NCBI GenBank assembly: GCA_910579295.1
Contig: CAJTTC010000030.1
Coordinates: 1 to 8,389, forward strand
Length of the DNA stretch: 8,389 nucleotides
From: an uncultured Christensenella sp.
GTDB taxonomy: Bacteria; Bacillota_A; Clostridia; Christensenellales; Borkfalkiaceae
Reading direction: 5' to 3'
This document shows, in pieces, positions 6,149 to 8,389 of the stretch; the stretch's first letter is position 1, and each line of letters opens with the position of its first letter. The notes below the pieces were generated by a model. That model made no database searches, was not told the origin of the DNA, and was given only the letters and a program-made list of their open reading frames with translations. Both the position numbers and the translations under genes were made by a program.

Positions 6149-6177
6149 ATTATATGCAATACTCATAAAAAAGTCAA
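6149..6177 (-). promoter_or_regulatory. Near-consensus sigma-A promoter, minus strand
   Basis: On the minus strand TTGACT (6177-6172) is followed by exactly 17 bp and TATAAT (6154-6149). It is the best promoter seen in the window. It points left toward the terminator at 6047-6075, with no gene between, so its product should be a short RNA. The -35 box lies inside a small hairpin (6168-6185). Confidence 0.65.
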
Positions 6178-6185
6178 GACTTTTT
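6168..6185. repeat. Small inverted repeat over the -35 box
   Basis: AAAAAGTC and GACTTTTT (arms 6168-6175 and 6178-6185) are perfect inverted repeats separated by AA. As a hairpin it would have a 7-bp stem and CAAG loop. It is AT-rich and could act as a weak terminator for the ribbon-helix-helix gene, an operator over the -35 box, or a hairpin promoter when this DNA is single-stranded. Confidence 0.4.
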
Positions 6186-6196
6186 GTATGCACCAC

Positions 6197-6253
6197 GTAT
6201 TACATTTTATTCGAATGATTTGTATTACAATTCCGACGTCGGAAATGTATTAC
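6197..6253. repeat. 25-bp periodic repeats (iteron/operator-like)
   Basis: GTATTAC occurs at 6197, 6222 and 6247, exactly 25 bp apart each time. Between the copies lie two palindromes whose centres are also exactly 25 bp apart: ATTCGAAT (6209-6216) and TTCCGACGTCGGAA (6231-6244, a perfect 14-mer). No fourth copy is found at 6172 or 6272. The cluster ends at the stop codon of the ribbon-helix-helix gene. Regular direct repeats with palindromes are typical of binding arrays for replication initiators or dimeric repressors. The binding protein is unknown, and the adjacent ribbon-helix-helix protein is a candidate. Confidence 0.5.
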
Positions 6254-6471
6254 TATTTCTCTGTACTAAACTTTTCAACGTATGCCTTCATAGCCGATTC
6301 TAAAAGGTCGGCTATGGTGTATTTTTCGTATGCCGTTCCGTTTTCGTCTTCATAACGATAGTGATTTCTTCCACGTAGTTCATAACTGTAAGTATGGCTG
6401 TCAATTATTTTTTGAACTTCGTTAAGTAATGAGCTATCAACTCTAACGCTTATAATTTTATCTCTTCTCAT
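6253..6471 (-). CDS. Ribbon-helix-helix-like DNA-binding protein (72 aa)
   Basis: The N-terminus DKIISVRVDSSLLNEVQKIID (4-24) looks like the beta-strand and first helix of a ribbon-helix-helix (Arc/MetJ/CopG-type) DNA-binding protein, and YTIADLLESAMKAYVEK (51-67) looks like the second helix. Between them is an unusual 25-residue insertion rich in Tyr, His, Arg and Glu, where the family normally has a short turn. If the fold is right, it acts as a dimeric repressor with the strand in the DNA major groove. GAGGT lies about 8 nt before ATG 6471. The gene overlaps the end of the 46-aa gene by 14 bp, so the two are coupled. It is the last gene of the minus-strand cassette and is followed by the 25-bp repeats, which may be its target. 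The call is moderate because of the insertion. Confidence 0.85.
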   Translation of the reverse strand: MRRDKIISVRVDSSLLNEVQKIIDSHTYSYELRGRNHYRYEDENGTAYEKYTIADLLESAMKAYVEKFSTEK

Positions 6472-6598
6472 TTTGTTTTACCTCTTCGTTAAATGCCGCA
6501 TAGTCCATAGGACAAGGGCTTACTATGCAAGGTTGTTGAACTGTATCGTCCGATAATTTTTCGCATATACCATTTATGTTATGTATGCAGTCTGTCAT
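6458..6598 (-). CDS. 46-aa Cys4 protein (probable zinc-binding)
   Basis: The small protein begins MTDCIHNINGICEKLSDD and contains QQPCIVSPCP. Its cysteines are at 4, 12, 24 and 29, spaced C-x7-C-x11-C-x4-C, with a His at residue 6. This looks like the compact Cys4 proteins common in Bacillota phages and plasmids, which are thought to bind a metal. That similarity is from memory and was not checked. The start is supported by a near-perfect AAGGAG 6 nt upstream (6605-6610). Its stop (6458-6460) lies inside the ribbon-helix-helix gene, giving a 14-bp overlap. It may modulate that regulator or work on its own. The function is unknown. Confidence 0.7.
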   Translation of the reverse strand: MTDCIHNINGICEKLSDDTVQQPCIVSPCPMDYAAFNEEVKQNEKR

Positions 6599-6604
6599 AT
6601 TAAC

Positions 6605-6610
6605 TCCTTA
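6605..6610 (-). promoter_or_regulatory. Ribosome site supporting the 46-aa gene
   Basis: AAGGAG on the minus strand lies 6 nt before ATG 6598. It is one of the strongest ribosome sites in the window and is the main evidence that this very short ORF is translated. Confidence 0.75.
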
Positions 6611-6630
6611 AAATAAAACTGAAATATAAA

Positions 6631-6688
6631 CCGCCGCAGGCGGTGTGGGTTGGGTCTTTGGGTGTGGGAAAGCCGCCCGAACGGGCGG
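6631..6688. repeat. Two GC-rich hairpins around a G-rich core
   Basis: This 96-bp gap between the 56-aa and 46-aa genes contains ACCGCC/GGCGGT (6631-6645, 3-nt loop) and CCGCCCG/CGGGCGG (6673-6688, 2-nt centre). Between them the plus strand has GGTGTGGG twice (6643-6650 and 6661-6668) with GGG in between, enough for a two-tier G-quadruplex. On the minus strand the second hairpin follows the 56-aa stop and is trailed by CTTTCCC, so it could be a weak terminator or an mRNA-end hairpin. The GC content is far above the local average. Confidence 0.6.
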
Positions 6689-6694
6689 ATAAGT

Positions 6695-6865
6695 TTATTC
6701 GATTTTTTTAATGTTTTTATAATTTTCTTTTAAAAATCTTCCGCAATAAGGGCAGTTGCTTATATGCGAAAAAGCGTATTCGTTTCCATTATCGTCGCGT
6801 AATAAAAACGGTTTACCGCTTTTATGTTCTTTACAAATAACGCACGGTTGTTTATTAGGTTTCAT
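6695..6865 (-). CDS. 56-aa zinc-ribbon-like protein
   Basis: The protein has two CxxC pairs: CVIC at residues 8-11 and CPYC at 38-41, the second followed by GRFL. They are separated by a beta-rich stretch (KPFLLRDDNGNEYAFSHISN). This is the classic layout of a zinc ribbon, and the C-terminus is basic (ENYKNIKKIE). Such small ribbons bind nucleic acid or act as adaptors in phage and plasmid gene sets. The start overlaps the stop of the 156-aa gene as ATGA (6862-6865), and AAAGGAG lies about 9 nt upstream, so translation is probably coupled. A GC-rich hairpin pair follows the stop. The identity as a metal-binding protein is well supported by the motif; the target is unknown. Confidence 0.8.
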   Translation of the reverse strand: MKPNKQPCVICKEHKSGKPFLLRDDNGNEYAFSHISNCPYCGRFLKENYKNIKKIE

Positions 6866-7332
6866 TTTTCCCAACTCCTTTTATCAATGTTTTTAATAGT
6901 TTCTATATTTGGGTATAGCTTTTTAAGCTGTTCAAACCGTTTTAATGCGGTGTGCCGTTCTTTGCCCTCGTAGGTTTCCTGTAAAACCGTAACGGGTTCG
7001 GCGTTCTTCAAGTCTAATATTTTAAGAACTTCGATAACGTAAAACTTTTTATTGTCGTTCCAACAGTCAATATTTCGAGTGATTTTTAATTGCATAGCGT
7101 AGCCGGCTGTTAAAAATTCTTGCGCTCTCTCGAATAGGGTTTTACGGTATTCTTTGAGTAGTTCGGCAAGTTCAAGTAATTCGTTGATTGTGTTTACGGC
7201 TTTTTTGTCCTCGCTCTGAACGTGTTCGATGCTTTCAATGTGGTCTGCGCGAGTGAAATAAAAATGCTTTGTTTCGTTCATTTCGGACGAGGGCGAACCG
7301 TAGCGACTGAAAAGGCTTTCAAGCGTACGCAT
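6862..7332 (-). CDS. Unknown protein (156 aa) with conserved-looking C-terminus
   Basis: The function is not recognised. Residues about 40-75 (NTINELLELAELLKEYRKTLFERAQEF, cited in part) are predicted helical and probably a coiled coil. Residues 82-120 are likely beta strands. The end, YEGKERHTALKRFEQLKKLYP followed by NIETIKNIDKRSWEK, is a basic amphipathic helix plus tail of a kind that I recall at the ends of many phage and plasmid proteins of Bacillota. That recollection is unverified. The protein is soluble, with no export signal. AAAGGAG lies upstream of ATG 7332, within the 28-bp gap after the J-domain gene. Its stop overlaps the 56-aa zinc-ribbon start. Its place next to a J-domain protein and a zinc ribbon suggests a role in the element's DNA metabolism, but this is only context. 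Confidence 0.88.
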   Translation of the reverse strand: MRTLESLFSRYGSPSSEMNETKHFYFTRADHIESIEHVQSEDKKAVNTINELLELAELLKEYRKTLFERAQEFLTAGYAMQLKITRNIDCWNDNKKFYVIEVLKILDLKNAEPVTVLQETYEGKERHTALKRFEQLKKLYPNIETIKNIDKRSWEK

Positions 7333-7349
7333 ATAATAAACTCCTTTTG

Positions 7350-7378
7350 TTGCAAGCGGCTTAAACAGCCGCCTGCAA
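7350..7378 (-). repeat. Hairpin over the J-domain gene stop codon
   Basis: TTGCA-GCGGC (7350-7360) pairs with GCCGC-TGCAA (7368-7378), with one A/C mismatch and a 7-nt loop holding the stop codon 7361-7363. It lies just before the AAAGGAG of the 156-aa gene. No T tract follows, so mRNA processing, 3'-end protection or translational coupling is more likely than termination. Confidence 0.5.
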
Positions 7379-7849
7379 TAGTTTTTTATTTTGCTCTTCC
7401 TTGATTACTTCCGAGCCGTGCAACCGTCTGATTTCATCAAGGGATAAGCGGAATTTATTTTCCGTCGGTTTATCCGTCCACGCCCACGCTTTTTTAGCGG
7501 AACACCAAAAGAATCCGAGTTCTTTTAATTTGTCTTTGTATGCGTATGCGTTAAATACCCATAACCACGAACCGCAAAGCTCAATTTTGCAATTAAATGT
7601 AATAATAGCGTTTATGATTTTGCGGAAGTTGTCGGGAACGTCGGCGGCTTCGGCTTTGGTGTAAGTTTTGCCGTCGGCGGTTTCGTGGACGTTTCCTACG
7701 TGCTTTTTAAGTTCGTCGTATTCAGCGTTAATGCGTTGCATATCTTCGACGGTGCCGCCCTTGTCGGGGTGGTATTTAAATGCAAGCGTTTTGTATTGCC
7801 GTTTCAGTTCTTCAAACGTTGTAACGTTTTCAAAGTAAGTAAATTTCAT
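7361..7849 (-). CDS. J-domain (DnaJ-like) protein
   Basis: Residues 1-50 form a J domain: FEELKRQYKTLAFKYHPDKGG carries the diagnostic HPD at 27-29, with the flanking helices II and III (NAEYDELKK). J domains stimulate the ATPase of a DnaK-type Hsp70, so the likely partner is the host DnaK. There is no Gly/Phe-rich region and no DnaJ zinc finger. Instead residues about 88-126 form a second domain, KIELCGSWLWVF, then LKELGFFWCSAKKAWAW, which is rich in Trp and has the look of a small DNA- or protein-binding module. The C-terminus is helical. At 162 aa it is much shorter than DnaJ, typical of phage and plasmid J proteins. AAAGGGG precedes ATG 7849. Likely role: recruiting host chaperone to an element protein complex such as a replication initiator, as phage lambda uses DnaJ. 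That role is an inference. Confidence 0.9.
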   Translation of the reverse strand: MKFTYFENVTTFEELKRQYKTLAFKYHPDKGGTVEDMQRINAEYDELKKHVGNVHETADGKTYTKAEAADVPDNFRKIINAIITFNCKIELCGSWLWVFNAYAYKDKLKELGFFWCSAKKAWAWTDKPTENKFRLSLDEIRRLHGSEVIKEEQNKKLLQAAV

Positions 7850-7862
7850 TGTAAGCCCCTTT

Positions 7863-7894
7863 CCGTCGGACTTGTGCCGCCGACGGTCGGCAAG
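7863..7894 (-). repeat. Overlapping, mutually exclusive hairpins
   Basis: CCGTCGG (7863-7869) pairs with CCGACGG (7880-7886). Alternatively CTTG-GCCG (7871-7879, one bulged T) pairs with CGGCAAG (7888-7894), so the two folds compete for the same bases. They lie in the 50-bp gap before the J-domain gene. On the minus strand the first hairpin is immediately followed by the AAAGGGG ribosome site, so a switch in folding could change ribosome access. Confidence 0.45.
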
Positions 7895-7899
7895 TGGTT

Positions 7900-8115
7900 T
7901 TAATAAATTTCGTTTGCATTAACAAAAGTTGCGGTATCTTCGGCAAGCATAAATAGTTGTTCTTCTGATAATTTCGGTAATTCGAGTAAATCAATATAAC
8001 TAACGTTAAGAATTAAAACGTTGCGTTCTGCGTCTTTGATATGCCCGTCGCGGTTGTCAAGCACATATAAAACGTACTTATTGCCGATTACTAAAAATTG
8101 TTTTTTGCTTTTCAT
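7900..8115 (-). CDS. Unknown small protein (71 aa)
   Basis: The product is not recognised. It begins MKSKKQFLVIGNKYVLYVLDN, a likely two-stranded beta hairpin, then has a further strand (RNVLILNVSYIDLLELPKL) and an acidic helix (SEEQLFMLAEDTATFVNANEIY). There is no cysteine, no membrane segment and no export signal, so it is a small soluble mixed alpha/beta protein. AGAGGT lies about 7 nt before ATG 8115, giving a sound start. It follows the partial gene by 56 bp and precedes the J-domain gene by 50 bp, in the same direction. It is probably in the same transcript. The function is unknown. Confidence 0.82.
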   Translation of the reverse strand: MKSKKQFLVIGNKYVLYVLDNRDGHIKDAERNVLILNVSYIDLLELPKLSEEQLFMLAEDTATFVNANEIY

Positions 8116-8163
8116 TTAAAAACCTCTTTAAAAATTATTTGCCCGTGTAGCCGATAGCTCAGC

Positions 8164-8187
8164 CATTTTGCTTACATTGCCAAAATG
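8164..8187 (-). repeat. Weak hairpin over the stop of the partial gene
   Basis: CATTTTG (8164-8170) and CAAAATG (8181-8187) are perfect 7-bp inverted repeats with a 10-nt loop that contains the stop codon 8172-8174. The stem is AT-rich and no T tract follows. It is listed because the same stop-codon position carries hairpins at other junctions of this cassette. Confidence 0.3.
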
Positions 8188-8389
8188 AAATGTATAATTT
8201 CCTCTTTCGTATGCCCCTCGGCAATAAACCTATCAAGAGGAATACGGCGTTGCCTTTCCTTTATTGCCGATACAAGCGGACTTTCGTTACGCTCAACGCT
8301 ATCATTTAAAAAAACTATTGCCATATCATAGCCGTTAAGTCGTCTTTTTAGCTTGCCGTTTTCGTCAAGTTCGCTATACGGGATAGTTC
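8172..8389 (-). CDS. C-terminal part of an unknown protein (partial)
   Basis: A single open frame runs from the right edge to a stop at 8172-8174, giving the last 71 residues of a longer protein. It begins TIPYSELDENGKLKRRLNGY, followed by a strand (DMAIVFLNDS), a charged segment (KERQRRIPLDRF) and a final helix (TKEEIIHFILAM). The text is cleanly protein-like and on the same strand as the genes that follow it, with a 56-bp gap to the 71-aa gene. It could be an enzyme or a replication-associated protein, but no motif identifies it. The start lies outside the window. Confidence 0.75.
   Translation of the reverse strand, partial: TIPYSELDENGKLKRRLNGYDMAIVFLNDSVERNESPLVSAIKERQRRIPLDRFIAEGHTKEEIIHFILAM

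Noticed and set aside
6186..6246. A Xer/dif-like attachment site in the convergent gap
   Set aside because: No 11-6-11 arm layout matching known dif sites could be aligned, and the 25-bp periodic repeats explain the region better.
8150..8190. tRNA-like start (AGCCGATAGCTCAG)
   Set aside because: No anticodon or T arm and no acceptor pairing; the match is confined to about 14 bases.
8171..8211. Plus-strand promoter TTGCTT and TATAAT near the partial gene
   Set aside because: The spacer is 19 bp, the -35 box is poor, and no plus-strand gene follows.

Overview
The window looks like part of a mobile element from a monoderm, Bacillota-type host (probably gut Clostridia). The evidence is strong GAGG/AGGAG ribosome sites, consensus sigma-A promoters, moderately AT-rich DNA and secreted proteins with no sign of an outer-membrane secretin. 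No rRNA, tRNA, integrase, replication protein, relaxase or CRISPR array is visible, so the element's class is inferred from gene architecture only.

There are two convergent halves. The plus-strand half (about 1-6044) reads as a cell-envelope or secretion operon. It holds the tail of an upstream gene, a single-pass protein with an Ig-like ectodomain (373 aa), a signal-peptide protein with a C-terminal anchor (459 aa) and a very basic small protein (131 aa). A 167-bp non-coding gap follows. Then come a 30-aa single-span membrane peptide, a 50-aa Cys-rich protein, a 741-aa membrane ATPase with a Zot/pI-like P-loop domain, and a second basic small protein (132 aa), ending at a strong terminator. 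A surface protein with a C-terminal anchor, tiny membrane peptides and a Zot-like ATPase are the parts of a filamentous-phage-type extrusion machine for a host without an outer membrane. A DNA-transfer (T4CP-like) role is the main alternative.

The minus-strand half (8389 down to 6253) is a tightly spaced cassette of small cytosolic proteins: an unknown partial gene, a 71-aa unknown, a J-domain protein, a 156-aa unknown, a 56-aa zinc-ribbon-like protein, a 46-aa Cys4 protein and a ribbon-helix-helix-like protein. Start/stop overlaps and good ribosome sites link several of them. Every junction that is not overlapped carries a hairpin at or just after the upstream stop codon.

The most interesting content is non-coding. 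Two minus-strand promoters of nearly the same design (TTGACT, 17 or 18 bp, TATAATAAT) each drive a predicted RNA of 85-100 nt that ends at a hairpin and T tract, one in the 3033-3199 gap and one in the convergent gap 6045-6252. In the first, the predicted transcription start is the first base of a 10-bp stem that closes the whole RNA, followed directly by a T tract. Next to the second lies a 25-bp-periodic repeat with a 14-bp palindrome that resembles an iteron or operator cluster.
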